Notes: generated from the sequence alone by a model not told the origin. A stretch of 64,000 nt of DNA from CAZGUH01 sp964529005 (GCA_964529005.1 CAZGUH010000016.1:1-64000); one strand, 5' to 3'. Shown: positions 34,417 to 43,137, numbered from the stretch's first letter. Program-made: numbers and translations.

Positions 34417-35415
34417 TCAGTTCCCGGTCTCGATCGAGGCCGGCACCCTCGGCACCCGGCCGGCAGCGACGAGACGCTCGCCGATCATGCGTTCCAGCAA
34501 CCGCACGGATCCGAGCAGCGCGTCGCACAGGAATCCCCGTCGCACGTAGCGATGGAACGGGTGCTCCCAGGTGAAGCCGATGCCGCCCATCACCTGCTGG
34601 CACTCGCGCGCCGCGGTCTCGTGCGCGGCGCTGGCGAGCGACTTCGCCATCGTGGCGACGAGGACGTCGCTCTCGCTCCACGCCGCCGAGATCGCCGCCC
34701 TCGCGCCGCAGAGCGCGATGTGCACGTCGGCGAGTCGCATCTGCACGGCCTGGAACGCGCCGAGCGGCCTGCCGAACTGGATGCGGCCGCTGACGTGCTC
34801 GACGGCCATGTCCAGCATCTGCTGGGCCACGCCGACGACCTCGTGCGCGAGCGCCCGGCGGGCGGCGGCGACGGCGGACTCCCAGGCGCCAGGACGGAGC
34901 TCGACGAGCCGGCCGTCCGCGAGCGCCATCTGCGCGTCGATCGCATGCCACCCGGCGTCTGGGTCCAAGCCGCCCAGCGGTCGCGACGGCGTCGCCTGGG
35001 CGACGAACAGCGCGACCCCGCCGCCGTGGACCACCGGCGCGACGAGGATGTCGCCGGCGCCGGGCGCGCAGAGCGTGACGCCGGAGAGCGTCACCACGCC
35101 GCCGCTCGCGTCGGCGGCGGAGCCGGGGCGATCGCCGGCGCTCGGGGACGGGTACACCACGATGCGTCCGGCCGCCTCTGCGGCGACGGCGTCGTCCAGC
35201 AGCTCGCCGAGCACGACCTCGTCGAGCATCGCGGAGGCCGCCAACGCCCGTCCCTGCTCCTCGAACAGGATGCCGACCGCCGCTTCCGGCTCCTCGGCGC
35301 GCACCTCGAACCACCCCTCCTCGGCCAGCCGCGCCCGGAGGTCGGCGGCCTTGGTGGTGTCGAACGTGTGGCGGATGCTGGAGCGGAACAGGTCGAGCTC
35401 GTGCTGGTCCATCAC
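34417..35415 (-). CDS. Acyl-CoA dehydrogenase-like subunit (beta)
   Basis: 332 residues, shorter than a usual acyl-CoA dehydrogenase. The C-terminal helical domain is clear (GRIQFGRPLGAFQAVQMRLAD and QVMGGIGFTWEHPFHRYVRRG), but the beta domain is poorly conserved. This is the pattern of the smaller subunit in two-gene, alpha2-beta2 acyl-CoA dehydrogenases such as those of steroid side-chain catabolism. ATG 35415 overlaps the alpha subunit stop; the next codon is also ATG. Confidence 0.85.
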   Translation of the reverse strand: MMDQHELDLFRSSIRHTFDTTKAADLRARLAEEGWFEVRAEEPEAAVGILFEEQGRALAASAMLDEVVLGELLDDAVAAEAAGRIVVYPSPSAGDRPGSAADASGGVVTLSGVTLCAPGAGDILVAPVVHGGGVALFVAQATPSRPLGGLDPDAGWHAIDAQMALADGRLVELRPGAWESAVAAARRALAHEVVGVAQQMLDMAVEHVSGRIQFGRPLGAFQAVQMRLADVHIALCGARAAISAAWSESDVLVATMAKSLASAAHETAARECQQVMGGIGFTWEHPFHRYVRRGFLCDALLGSVRLLERMIGERLVAAGRVPRVPASIETGN

Positions 35416-36548
35416 CGGCTCCTCGGCAGGCCGAGCAGGCGCTCGGCGACGATGCCGCGCTGGATGTCGATCGCGCCGCCGTAGATCGACGCCGCACGGC
35501 TGTACCAGTAGTCGTCGCGCCAGGCGTGGGTCTCCGGACCGTCGTCGAGCGTGAAGTCCTCGATCAGCAGCTCACGGGCGAGATCGAACAGGGCCTGCTC
35601 GGCGCGCGTCAGCAGCACCTTGTCGGCGGAGATCTCCGGACCGGGCGAGCGGCCGGCGTCGAGCGCGTGGACGGTCTCGATCGACTTCACCCGCACTGCG
35701 AACAGCATCTGGTAGAGGCGGCCAATCTGCGCGGCAGCCGCGCCGGCACGTGCGCCGGCCTGGGCGAGGAGGTCGTCGAAGCGGGCGTGCATCCAGCTCT
35801 GCATCAGCCACGCGTACATGCCGCGCTCCCACTGCAACAGGTACATCGCCACGTCCCAGCCGCCGCCGACGTCGCCCACGACCTGGTCCTTGGGCACGAC
35901 GACGTCGTCGAAGAACACCTCGGCGAGCTCGTTCTGCCCCGACATCGTCGTGATCGGGCGGGCGAGGATCCCGGGCGCATCCATGGGCGCCCACAACATC
36001 GTCAGCCCGCGGTATCCGGTGGGCGCCTCGCCGGTCCGCGCCAGCAGGAGACACGACGCCGAGACGTGGGCGAACGACGTCCACACCTTCTGACCGTTGA
36101 TCCGCCAGTGGTCACCCTCGTCGACCGCGCGCAGGCGCAGAGCGCCGAGATCGCTGCCGGCGTCGGGCTCGCTGAAGCCCTGGCACCAGACGACCTCGCC
36201 TCTCAGGAACCGCGGCAGGTGGACGGCGGCGATGTGCGGAGCGAAGTGCGCCAACGCCGGAGCGAGGATCTCGACCGCGTAATAGCGCTGCGGGATGCGG
36301 TAGCCCGACGCGAAGAGCTGCTCGTAGAGCGCGGCGCGGTGGACCACACCACCGCCGAGGCCGCCGACCTCTTCTGGCCACCCGTAGCGGTTCCATCCGG
36401 CGTCGTACAGCGCCCGGATGAAGGTCTCCCCCGCGGCGCACGCTTCCTCCAGCGTGCCGGCGTGGTTGCGGCGGAACGCGGCGAGCTCGCCGACGTTCGC
36501 ATCGAGCCATTCGGCGAGCTCTCTCCGGTAGCGGCCGACGTCCATCAT
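35412..36548 (-). CDS. Acyl-CoA dehydrogenase subunit (alpha)
   Basis: 378 residues. WCQGFSEPDAGSDLGAL and WRINGQKVWTSFAHVSAS mark the beta domain. The C-terminus reads SIYGGAIDIQRGIVAERLLGLP, with Gly where the classic YEGT Glu would be. The active site may therefore be shared with the beta subunit encoded directly downstream. First gene of its operon; the ATG at 36548 is 7 nt after TATACT, a leaderless-type arrangement, and a second ATG follows at once. Confidence 0.9.
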   Translation of the reverse strand: MMDVGRYRRELAEWLDANVGELAAFRRNHAGTLEEACAAGETFIRALYDAGWNRYGWPEEVGGLGGGVVHRAALYEQLFASGYRIPQRYYAVEILAPALAHFAPHIAAVHLPRFLRGEVVWCQGFSEPDAGSDLGALRLRAVDEGDHWRINGQKVWTSFAHVSASCLLLARTGEAPTGYRGLTMLWAPMDAPGILARPITTMSGQNELAEVFFDDVVVPKDQVVGDVGGGWDVAMYLLQWERGMYAWLMQSWMHARFDDLLAQAGARAGAAAAQIGRLYQMLFAVRVKSIETVHALDAGRSPGPEISADKVLLTRAEQALFDLARELLIEDFTLDDGPETHAWRDDYWYSRAASIYGGAIDIQRGIVAERLLGLPRSR

Positions 36549-36580
36549 CTGACGAAGTATAACAATTCAACCTGTCGAGG
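36549..36580 (-). promoter_or_regulatory. Leaderless-type promoter of the two-subunit ACAD operon
   Basis: On the minus strand TATACT (36561-36556) lies 7 nt before the ATG, in an AT-rich stretch TTGAATTGTTATACTTCG. No Shine-Dalgarno. Confidence 0.5.
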
Positions 36581-36597
36581 TCGGAGCCGGACGGAGA

Positions 36598-36642
36598 CGT
36601 TCACGAGAGAGAGGTTCGCGAGAGAGAGGTTCACGAGAGAGA
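36598..36642 (-). repeat. 15-bp tandem repeat over a stop codon, three copies
   Basis: Units of the type GGTTCACGAGAGAGA (plus strand); the TGA of the alpha/beta hydrolase (36631-36633) lies in the third copy. Confidence 0.9.
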
Positions 36643-37521
36643 CGGTAGGGCGCCCACGAGGGCTGCCAGCTCGCGGGGATGGCTGCTCTGCACCGAATGG
36701 CCGGCGCCGTCGACGACCGTGACGCGCACCTGCGGGCACAGGCGGCGAAACTGCGCGAGGTCGTCGTCGTCGACCACCCACGACGCGCTGCCGAGCACGA
36801 GCGTCACGGGCATCGGCAGACGGCCGACCGCGGGCCACAGGTCCGAGTGGTCGCGCGAGGGCAGCCTGCCGCGCAGGTTGCCGAAGTGGTGCCGCCAGAC
36901 CCAGCGCCCGTCGGCACGCTGGCGCGTGTTGTTGATGATCCCCCGGCGCAGGCCTGCTGCGCTGCGCTCGGGGTAATGGCCGAGCGCTCGCTCCAGGATC
37001 TCGTCGACGCTGGCGTAGCTTTCCGGACCGTGGACGAAGTCCGAGTTGGGCGACGGCTTGCTACCCACGCCGGGCGTCACGTCGACCACGACGAGCTCGC
37101 GGGCGAGATCTGGTTCGGCGGCGCCGAGCCCGATGGCCGTCAACCCGCCGAGCGACATGCCGACGACCACGACGGGCTCGGGCGTCAGCTGGCGCGTGGC
37201 GTCGGCGACGTCGGCGGCGAGGCTCTGCGGGCGGTACGTCGCGTCGTCGCGCCACGATGAGTGCCCGTGGCCGGCGAGGTCGAACGCCACGCAGGGGCGG
37301 CCGAGGGCGAGCACCGTGGCATCCCACGTGTGCGCGTTCTGGGCGCCGCCGTGCAGGAATATCAGCTCGGGTCTTTCATCCCCCCACACGATTGCGCTCA
37401 GCTCTCGGCCGTCGGGGAGATCGAACGAGCGGCGCGTCGGGATCAGCGGTGGAGTGTCCAGGTCGAACTCCTTGCAGATGGCGGCGAGCTCGGCGAACTC
37501 GCCGCGCCCGTTCACGACCAC
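36631..37521 (-). CDS. Alpha/beta hydrolase
   Basis: 296 residues. Oxyanion region LIFLHGGAQNAHTWD (~54-68), nucleophile elbow GMSLGG (~121-126), and the catalytic His in DGAGHSVQSSHP (~272). The acid is probably in the strand after LVLGSASWVVDDDD. It hydrolyses an ester, lactone or carbon-carbon bond. The start is GTG 37521 or the in-frame GTG 37515. Directly downstream of the TPP decarboxylase pair. Confidence 0.85.
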   Translation of the reverse strand: MVVNGRGEFAELAAICKEFDLDTPPLIPTRRSFDLPDGRELSAIVWGDERPELIFLHGGAQNAHTWDATVLALGRPCVAFDLAGHGHSSWRDDATYRPQSLAADVADATRQLTPEPVVVVGMSLGGLTAIGLGAAEPDLARELVVVDVTPGVGSKPSPNSDFVHGPESYASVDEILERALGHYPERSAAGLRRGIINNTRQRADGRWVWRHHFGNLRGRLPSRDHSDLWPAVGRLPMPVTLVLGSASWVVDDDDLAQFRRLCPQVRVTVVDGAGHSVQSSHPRELAALVGALPSLS

Positions 37522-37533
37522 GAGGCCGCCGAC

Positions 37534-38103
37534 CTATCCCGCGAGCGCGGCGCGCACGTCGCGCACGGCCTGCGGCCCGTCGCTGAACGTCTTCAGACCC
37601 GGCACGGTCTTCGGCTGAGCGAAGCCAACCTTGACGTTCAGCAGCACCGGCCCCTCGGCGGCGAGGATCGACGGCAGCTGCTGCTTCGCCTCGTCGAGCG
37701 AGGCGAGTTCGCGCACCGTCGCGTATCCGGCTGCGCTGGCGAGGCCGGGGATCGAGAGCTTGCCGGTCACCGGCGTGGGCACGTGCCCCACGAGCTCGTA
37801 GACGCCGTTGTTCAACACGATGTGCACGAGGTTGGCGGGGCCCTGCTGGGCGATGGTGGCGAGCGTGCCGAGGTTCATCAGCAGGCTGCCGTCGCCGTCG
37901 AGCACCCACACCCGCCGGTCGGGACGGGCGAGGGCGATGCCCAGACCGACGGACGAGGCGAATCCCATCGCGCCGGCGACGAAGAAGTTCAGCGGGCTCG
38001 GCGACGCCGCCCCCCAGTAGGTGTAGGGGCTCATCGTGTAGACGGCGACCTCGTCGGTGCGCCGCTCGGCGAGCAGGTCGAGGAACTCGTTGCGGTCGAT
38101 CAT
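37534..38103 (-). CDS. TPP-dependent decarboxylase, catalytic/TPP-binding subunit
   Basis: 189 residues forming only the C-terminal TPP-binding domain. The TPP/Mg motif runs from GDG at 70-72 (LDGDGSLLMNLGTL) to NN at 98-99 (IVLNNG), a 26-residue gap as expected. Resembles the beta (ComE-type) subunit of sulfopyruvate decarboxylase and phosphonopyruvate decarboxylase. Works with the separate alpha gene just upstream (10-bp gap). A keto-acid decarboxylase is likely; the substrate is not shown. Confidence 0.85.
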   Translation of the reverse strand: MIDRNEFLDLLAERRTDEVAVYTMSPYTYWGAASPSPLNFFVAGAMGFASSVGLGIALARPDRRVWVLDGDGSLLMNLGTLATIAQQGPANLVHIVLNNGVYELVGHVPTPVTGKLSIPGLASAAGYATVRELASLDEAKQQLPSILAAEGPVLLNVKVGFAQPKTVPGLKTFSDGPQAVRDVRAALAG

Positions 38104-38113
38104 GGCGTGCCCC

Positions 38114-38686
38114 TCAGTTCCCGGACTCGTAGTCGTCCGCCTTCGTCAGCAGCACCGCGACCGGCGTGCTCTTGTCGTACGCGGTCGCGCAGGCCTCGTC
38201 GACCAGTGTCACGTCGTCGTCGGAGTCGACGAGCCAGCGCTCGATGGCGAACGCGTCGAGGAAGCGCTCGGTGAAGTCGGGAACGCCGCCGGCCGACATG
38301 TTGCCGTCCGCGTCGCGTTCCATCTTGGCGTAGAACAGGAACCCGACGAGCATCACGATCGGGAAGCCGAGGTTCTTCGCCCACTTCAGCACGTTGCCGC
38401 ACTCGAACAACCCCTGGTTCTCGACGAGCAGCGCAGCGCGGGCGCCGCCGATGTGCAGACCGGCGCAGATCGCGATCGTCTCGCCTTCCCGGCAGGCCTG
38501 CACGACGGTCAGGCCGGGATCCTGCACGAGCGCGGCGTGCATGAAGTGGGTCTCGCTGTCGGGGAGCCACACCACATGGGTGATGCCGGCCTTCTTCAGC
38601 GCGGCGCAGATCGCCGCGGCGCGAGCGTTCACGGGTGCGGTCGCCGCTTTCGAGAGTGTCAGCGGCGACGCTGCTGCGATGGTCAT
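38114..38686 (-). CDS. TPP-dependent decarboxylase, PYR-domain subunit
   Basis: 190 residues, the N-terminal (PYR) half of a TPP enzyme. The activating Glu is at about 67 in CREGETIAICAGLHIGG. VVWLPDSETHFMH resembles the ComD-type alpha subunit of sulfopyruvate decarboxylase. A complete enzyme would be the alpha/beta pair. First of a three-gene operon. Upstream is an AT-rich island with TATAGG 8 nt before the ATG. Confidence 0.85.
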   Translation of the reverse strand: MTIAAASPLTLSKAATAPVNARAAAICAALKKAGITHVVWLPDSETHFMHAALVQDPGLTVVQACREGETIAICAGLHIGGARAALLVENQGLFECGNVLKWAKNLGFPIVMLVGFLFYAKMERDADGNMSAGGVPDFTERFLDAFAIERWLVDSDDDVTLVDEACATAYDKSTPVAVLLTKADDYESGN

Positions 38687-38722
38687 CGCCCGACCCTATA
38701 TCGCTGAATCAGATAACTACAA
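38687..38722 (-). promoter_or_regulatory. AT-rich promoter/operator of the TPP decarboxylase operon
   Basis: On the minus strand TAGTTATCTGATTCAGCGATATAGGG includes TATC..GATA arms around TGATTCA and TATAGG 8 nt before the ATG. A leaderless start and an overlapping operator are possible. Confidence 0.4.
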
Positions 38723-39363
38723 GAGGGCCGACGGCGTCCCTTCGACGAGCCACCCCGACACGATCTGCTCGCCGCGGCGCGTCACCCAGGCGGCATCCAC
38801 CAGGTCGGTGAACACGTAGAAGCGGCCTTCGTCGAGGCCGCGCAGGTCGGGGGCGAGCGCTTCGGCCATCGCCAGCAGCGCGTGCTTGCTGGAGGTGTGC
38901 GCCGCGAGCGACGTGCGCACGGTGACGGCCATGTTCGACACCGTGAAGTGGAGGTGACCCGCGTTCTGCTCGAGCATCAGCGGGACGAACGCCCGCATGA
39001 CGTGGATCCCACCCCACAGGTTGACCGCGTGCACCCAGGCCCGGTCGCCTTCGCTCAGCTCCCATGCCGGCCCGTGCACGCTGACCCCGCGTTGGAGCAG
39101 ACGACGAACGGGGACCCGAAGCGGGCGACGGTCGGCGACGCGAGCTCGTGCACCGCATCGGCGTCCGTCACGTCGGCGCGGACGGCCAGCACGTCGGCTC
39201 CCAGCCCACGCACCTGTGCCGCAGCGCGTTCGAGCGCCGCCTCCCCCGCGATGTCGGCCAGCACCAGTCCTGCGCCGCGGCGGGCGAGGGTGCGTGCCAG
39301 TCCGAGGCCGAGCCCGCCGGCCGCGCCGGTGACCACCGCCGCCTTTCCGGCGACGTTCAGCAC
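38717..39363 (-). pseudogene. Frameshifted short-chain dehydrogenase/reductase
   Basis: The N-terminal half (39363 to ~39086) reads VVTGAAGGLGLGLARTL and FVVCSNAG, a normal SDR. The C-terminal half (from ~39085) continues in another frame: VSVHGPAWELSEGDRAWVHAVNLWGGIHVMRAF and onwards. One extra base in the CCCC run at 39085-39088 would join them as SNAGVSVHG. The expected Tyr of YxxxK is His here (AAHTSSKHA), so the gene may be decayed, or the frameshift may be a sequencing error in a homopolymer. It lies 19 bp downstream of an intact SDR gene. Confidence 0.8.
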
Positions 39364-39382
39364 CCGGCCGGAGCCTCGCGGC

Positions 39383-40132
39383 TCAAGCCGCCCCGGCGAC
39401 GTAGCGCCCGCCGTCGATGAGGAACACCTGGCCGGTGATCCACGACGCCGCGTCGCTGCAGAAGAACAGCACCGCGGGCGCGATGTCGGCGGGCCGGCCG
39501 ATCCGGCGCATCGGCGTCGCCGCGGCGATCTCGGCGCCGCGCTGGCGGACCAGCCCCTTGGCCATGTCGGTGTCGACGAGACCTGGGGCGATGCCGTTGA
39601 CGCGCACCGCAGGCCCGAGTTCGGATGCCATGTGTTGCGTCAGGTGGAGCAGCGCCGCTTTGGAGGTGTCGTAGACGCCCATCGACCCGCTCGATCGGAA
39701 CGCCCCGATCGACAAGATGTTCATGATCGAGCCGCCGTGGTCCTTCATCCACGCGTGCCACGCGCGCTGGGCGAGGTACAGCGGGCCGCGCACGTTAACC
39801 TGGAACGTCTTGTCCCATGCCGCGAGCTCGGCATCCATCAGCGGTCCGAGGTACGGGTTGGCGGCGGCGTTGTTGACCACGATGTCGATGCGCCCCCACC
39901 GCTCCAGCGTCGTGTCGACCAATCGATCCAGATCGTCCGGATTGCCGGCGTTGCCGGCCAGCGTGGCGACGTCGCCGTCGATCGACGCGCACGCCTCGTC
40001 GAGCTCGGCTGCCTTCCGGCTGTAGATCATCACGCTGGCGCCCGCGGCGGCGAACGTCGCCGCGATCTCACGGCCGATGCCGCGCGACCCTCCTGTGACG
40101 ATCGCGACCTTTCCGTCGAGCCTGATCTGCAT
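39383..40132 (-). CDS. Short-chain dehydrogenase/reductase
   Basis: 249 residues, classical SDR. TGGSRGIG at 13-20, NNAA at 87-90, active-site Ser near 141 (NILSIGAF) and YDTSK at 154-158; ends in ITGQVFLIDGGR. Probably NADP- or NAD-dependent oxidation of a hydroxyl group. Follows the enoyl-CoA hydratase gene by 35 bp. Confidence 0.92.
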   Translation of the reverse strand: MQIRLDGKVAIVTGGSRGIGREIAATFAAAGASVMIYSRKAAELDEACASIDGDVATLAGNAGNPDDLDRLVDTTLERWGRIDIVVNNAAANPYLGPLMDAELAAWDKTFQVNVRGPLYLAQRAWHAWMKDHGGSIMNILSIGAFRSSGSMGVYDTSKAALLHLTQHMASELGPAVRVNGIAPGLVDTDMAKGLVRQRGAEIAAATPMRRIGRPADIAPAVLFFCSDAASWITGQVFLIDGGRYVAGAA

Positions 40133-40167
40133 CTGCCCTTACCCTCGCGACCCGCGTCGACGCCCGC

Positions 40168-40950
40168 TCACTGCACGGACTTGCCGTCGGCGAAGCGCCG
40201 CACGGCCTCTTGCACGGCGCCGGTGACGAACGATTCCTGCTGCGCGGCGAACGCGAACGGCAGCACGGTCCGCGCCGCCTGCTGCGCGTGCAGGTTGAGG
40301 GCGCGCTTGGTGTCCTGCACCGCCTGAGGAGGAAGCGACGCGATGCGATGCGCGAGCGCGAGCGCCTGCGGCATCACCTGGTCGCGCGGCACGGCGCGAT
40401 TCGCGAGGCCGAGCTCCACGGCGAGCTGCGCGGGGATGCGATCGCCGGTGAGCAGGTACTCCTTGGCCTTCAGCAGGCTCATCGCCAGCGGCCAGGTCAT
40501 CGCTCCGCCGTCGGCGGCGACGAGCCCGACCTGCACGTGCGGATCGGACATGAACGCGTCGTCGGCCATGACGACGATGTCGCACAACACGGCGACGCTG
40601 CAGCCCAACCCGACCGCCGGCCCGTTGACGGCGGCGACGACCGGCAGGTGGAAGCGCAGCATCTCGTCCACGAGGCCGAACGCGTTGCGGTTGCCCTTGC
40701 GGCGATACCACAGGTCCTCGGCGTTGCGTTGGAACCAGGGGATGTCACCCCCGGCGCTGAACGCCTTGCCGGCGCCGGTGAGCACCACGGCCCGCGCGTC
40801 GTCGTCCTCGGCCAGCTGCGCCCACACCCGGTGGACGGCGCCGTGGAGCGTCTCGTCGAACGCGTTGAGCGCCTCGGGCCGGTTCATCGTGACGATCCGC
40901 ACGGGACCGTCGCATTCCACCGTCAACGACGGCGGCAGGTCGTAGCTCAT
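40168..40950 (-). CDS. Enoyl-CoA hydratase/isomerase family protein
   Basis: 260 residues, crotonase fold. The oxyanion segments are GAGKAFSAGGDIPWFQRN (~61-78) and NGPAVGLGCSVAVLCDIVVMADDAF. The final helix begins FVTGAVQEAVRRFADGKS. GGAAGGA precedes the ATG. Second enoyl-CoA hydratase of the window. Confidence 0.9.
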   Translation of the reverse strand: MSYDLPPSLTVECDGPVRIVTMNRPEALNAFDETLHGAVHRVWAQLAEDDDARAVVLTGAGKAFSAGGDIPWFQRNAEDLWYRRKGNRNAFGLVDEMLRFHLPVVAAVNGPAVGLGCSVAVLCDIVVMADDAFMSDPHVQVGLVAADGGAMTWPLAMSLLKAKEYLLTGDRIPAQLAVELGLANRAVPRDQVMPQALALAHRIASLPPQAVQDTKRALNLHAQQAARTVLPFAFAAQQESFVTGAVQEAVRRFADGKSVQ

Positions 40951-40977
40951 CTGTGTCCTTCCGATTGCCGCCGACGA

Positions 40978-41418
40978 TCAGCTCGCCGCTGCGTCGGACT
41001 CCTTGCGAGTCCAGGACTTCGCCCGCGGATCGCGCGTCGACGCCTTGCGCACCTTGATCCGCCATCCCGCGGGGGTGTTGACGACGATGTCGTGCATGTC
41101 GGCGACGCTGGCGGTGCCGTCCATGAACACGCAGATGACCTTGGAGTGCACGCGCACCGTGCCGTCGGGATCCTCGGTGACGTCGAAGTTCATCGCGTTG
41201 TGGGCGAGCAGGTGGTCGTAGTCGCGCTTGTAGGACGCGGCCATCAGCTCGACGATGTTCTCCACCCCCGACACCGGTGGCAGATCGCGGTAGCTGAGGT
41301 CGTAGACCGCGTCCTCGGTGAAGACGTCGCCGAACTCGTCCCAGCGGCGGCCGTCGATGAGGTGATGGATCTTGTTCAGGGTCCGGTAGATGCCGACGTA
41401 GTCGTCCGTGGTGAGCAT
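40978..41418 (-). CDS. SnoaL/NTF2-like protein
   Basis: 146 residues with the cone-shaped NTF2 fold: helix TLNKIHHLIDGRRWDEFGDVFTEDAVYDLSYRDLPPV, then VHSKVICVFMDG and ADMHDIVVNTPAGWRIKVRKAS. Such proteins act as isomerases, hydratases or cyclases, but residues here do not identify the reaction. GGGAGGG stands 5 nt before the ATG. The CMD gene ends 1 bp upstream. Confidence 0.85.
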   Translation of the reverse strand: MLTTDDYVGIYRTLNKIHHLIDGRRWDEFGDVFTEDAVYDLSYRDLPPVSGVENIVELMAASYKRDYDHLLAHNAMNFDVTEDPDGTVRVHSKVICVFMDGTASVADMHDIVVNTPAGWRIKVRKASTRDPRAKSWTRKESDAAAS

Positions 41419-41419
41419 G

Positions 41420-42097
41420 TCACCCTCCCTTGTTCGGTGAGCTTGGGGTCGCCGGTCCATCCGGAAGCCTGGCGGCGTCGATCGAGCTCGGCGACCGCTC
41501 CGGCGGATGCCCGTAGACCTGGTCGTCGAGCTGGACGCCGAGGGAGTTCACCGCGAAGCAGTTGAGGAGGTAGAAGCCGACGATCATCGGGATCTCGATC
41601 AACTGCTTCTCGTCGAACGCCCCGGCGAGCGTCGCCCATGTGGCGTCGGTGATGCACGCGTCGGTGAACAGCTCGTCGGTCGCGCGCAGCAGCGCGGCAT
41701 CGAGCGCACTCCATCCGGACGCGTCCGGTCCGACGGACGTCCGCTCGGCCTCCTCCTGTGACAGCCCGACCTTCATGCCGGCGCGCACGTGGCTCTCCCA
41801 CAGGAAGTCGCACCCGCAGCGCCAGGTGGTTCGCAGGATCAGCAGCTCGCGCTCGCGGCCGGTCACCTTGCCGCGGATCAGCTTGCCGCCGAACTGGTTG
41901 TAGAGGCGGAACAGTCCGGGGTGGCGTACCAGCGTCGTCAGCATGTTGCTGCGGCCGAGGCCCGTGCTGTCGAGCAACTCGCGCTGGCGATCGTCGAGCT
42001 CGTCCTCGGTGAGCGGAGCCAGCCGCGGCTCGCTCGGCCGGTCGCGTCCCGTCACACGCAGGAAGTCGAGGTCGCCGAACGGCTCGTCAGTCCCCAT
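41420..42097 (-). CDS. Carboxymuconolactone decarboxylase (CMD)-family protein
   Basis: 225 residues. The AhpD/CMD core LLILRTTWRCGCDFLWESHVRAG has Cys94, Cys96 and His103. Cys and His of CxxxxxxH are typical of peroxidase-type or decarboxylase-type members. Family members detoxify peroxides or decarboxylate lactones. First gene of its operon. The ATG lies 6 nt after TTATCT, a leaderless-type promoter. Confidence 0.85.
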   Translation of the reverse strand: MGTDEPFGDLDFLRVTGRDRPSEPRLAPLTEDELDDRQRELLDSTGLGRSNMLTTLVRHPGLFRLYNQFGGKLIRGKVTGRERELLILRTTWRCGCDFLWESHVRAGMKVGLSQEEAERTSVGPDASGWSALDAALLRATDELFTDACITDATWATLAGAFDEKQLIEIPMIVGFYLLNCFAVNSLGVQLDDQVYGHPPERSPSSIDAARLPDGPATPSSPNKGG

Positions 42098-42128
42098 ATA
42101 GACAGATAATACAACTACTGCCCGGAGG
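42098..42128 (-). promoter_or_regulatory. Leaderless-type promoter of the CMD operon
   Basis: On the minus strand TTATCT (42109-42104) stands 6 nt before the ATG, within GTAGTTGTATTATCTGTCT. No Shine-Dalgarno. Confidence 0.5.
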
Positions 42129-42168
42129 CGTCCATCCGAACGGGAACGTGCGCACCGACACGAGCATG

Positions 42169-43137
42169 TCAGGTCGCCGACGGCTCGCGCGCCGCGATCG
42201 CCGCTGCCCCCGAACCGAAGGCGAGCACGGCGCCGGACGAGTTCGAGATCGTCACCGACGTGAACGCGAGGCGGCGCCCGCGATGGCGCACCGTCGCCCG
42301 AGCGACGAGCCGCTCGCCGTCGGCTTGCTGCGGCCGAGCGAACTGCATGTGCAGGTCGGCGAGGTGGACGTTGGCGTCGTGCCCCAGCGCGGCGCTGACC
42401 GCGCAGACCATCGCCCGCTCGGCGAACAGCGACAGCGCGCCGCCCTGGACGGCGCCCATCGTCTGCTCGATCCGCTTGTCGGCACGCATCGACAGGTGCG
42501 CGGCGCCGTCGGCGAGGTGGATGACGTCGAGCCCGAACAGGTCGTGGACCGGGCACGTGAAGCCAGCGACGAGCCGTCCGCTGGCGCTGTCGAACGGGCG
42601 GGCGGCGATCCCCGCGTCGCGCGCCCCGGGACGCACCGTGCCGCGCGAGAAGACCGCGAGGCGGGCCCCGCCGCGGGCGACCAGCACGCCCGAGCCGTCG
42701 GTGATCTGCACCTCCGACATCGCCGAGCGTCCGTCGTTGCTGACCTGGGTCGCGGCCGCGGTGAGCACGGCGCCGGCTGCCGTGGCGCGGATCACCGCGA
42801 GGTTCAAGGCGACGGTCGCGCATGCCGCGCCCGCCGGCAGCGCTGCCGTCACCGCCCAGCCGAGCGCGCCGTCGGCGAGCGTCGCCAGCACACCGATCGG
42901 CACCCGGCCGAGGTCGTCGACGACGTCGTCGGACGCCGACATGCGGAACACCGCGCCGTCCATGCCGGCACGCACCGGCCGGACGCCGGTGAGCATCTGG
43001 ATGCCCGACAGCGGGGCCGCGCCGTCGACGAAGATCGACAGCCGATCCCGTCCCGGCATCTCGAGGAGGAAGTCGGGCATCGTGCCGGCCGTCTCCACGT
43101 CCGCGCGACCCAACGGTTGGTCGGATGCGAGCGCCAT
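42169..43137 (-). CDS. Double-hotdog acyl-CoA thioesterase
   Basis: 322 residues with two PaaI-like hotdog halves: VGVLATLADGALGWAV near 80-95 and MGAVQGGALSLFAERA near 226-241, each followed by a strand with SVTI/LNLAVIRA-type residues. The second half has Glu near the hotdog helix start. Probably hydrolyses acyl-CoA to free CoA. The start overlaps the amidohydrolase stop as TGATG. Confidence 0.85.
   Translation of the reverse strand: MALASDQPLGRADVETAGTMPDFLLEMPGRDRLSIFVDGAAPLSGIQMLTGVRPVRAGMDGAVFRMSASDDVVDDLGRVPIGVLATLADGALGWAVTAALPAGAACATVALNLAVIRATAAGAVLTAAATQVSNDGRSAMSEVQITDGSGVLVARGGARLAVFSRGTVRPGARDAGIAARPFDSASGRLVAGFTCPVHDLFGLDVIHLADGAAHLSMRADKRIEQTMGAVQGGALSLFAERAMVCAVSAALGHDANVHLADLHMQFARPQQADGERLVARATVRHRGRRLAFTSVTISNSSGAVLAFGSGAAAIAAREPSAT

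Noticed and set aside
34417..36548. The two ACAD genes read as one gene broken by a frameshift
   Set aside because: Each has its own start, a full C-terminal helical domain and a separate role seen in other two-subunit ACADs.
31166..38686. Sulfopyruvate decarboxylase as part of coenzyme M synthesis
   Set aside because: The TPP subunits look like ComDE, but no other coenzyme M gene is present and the neighbours are catabolic.
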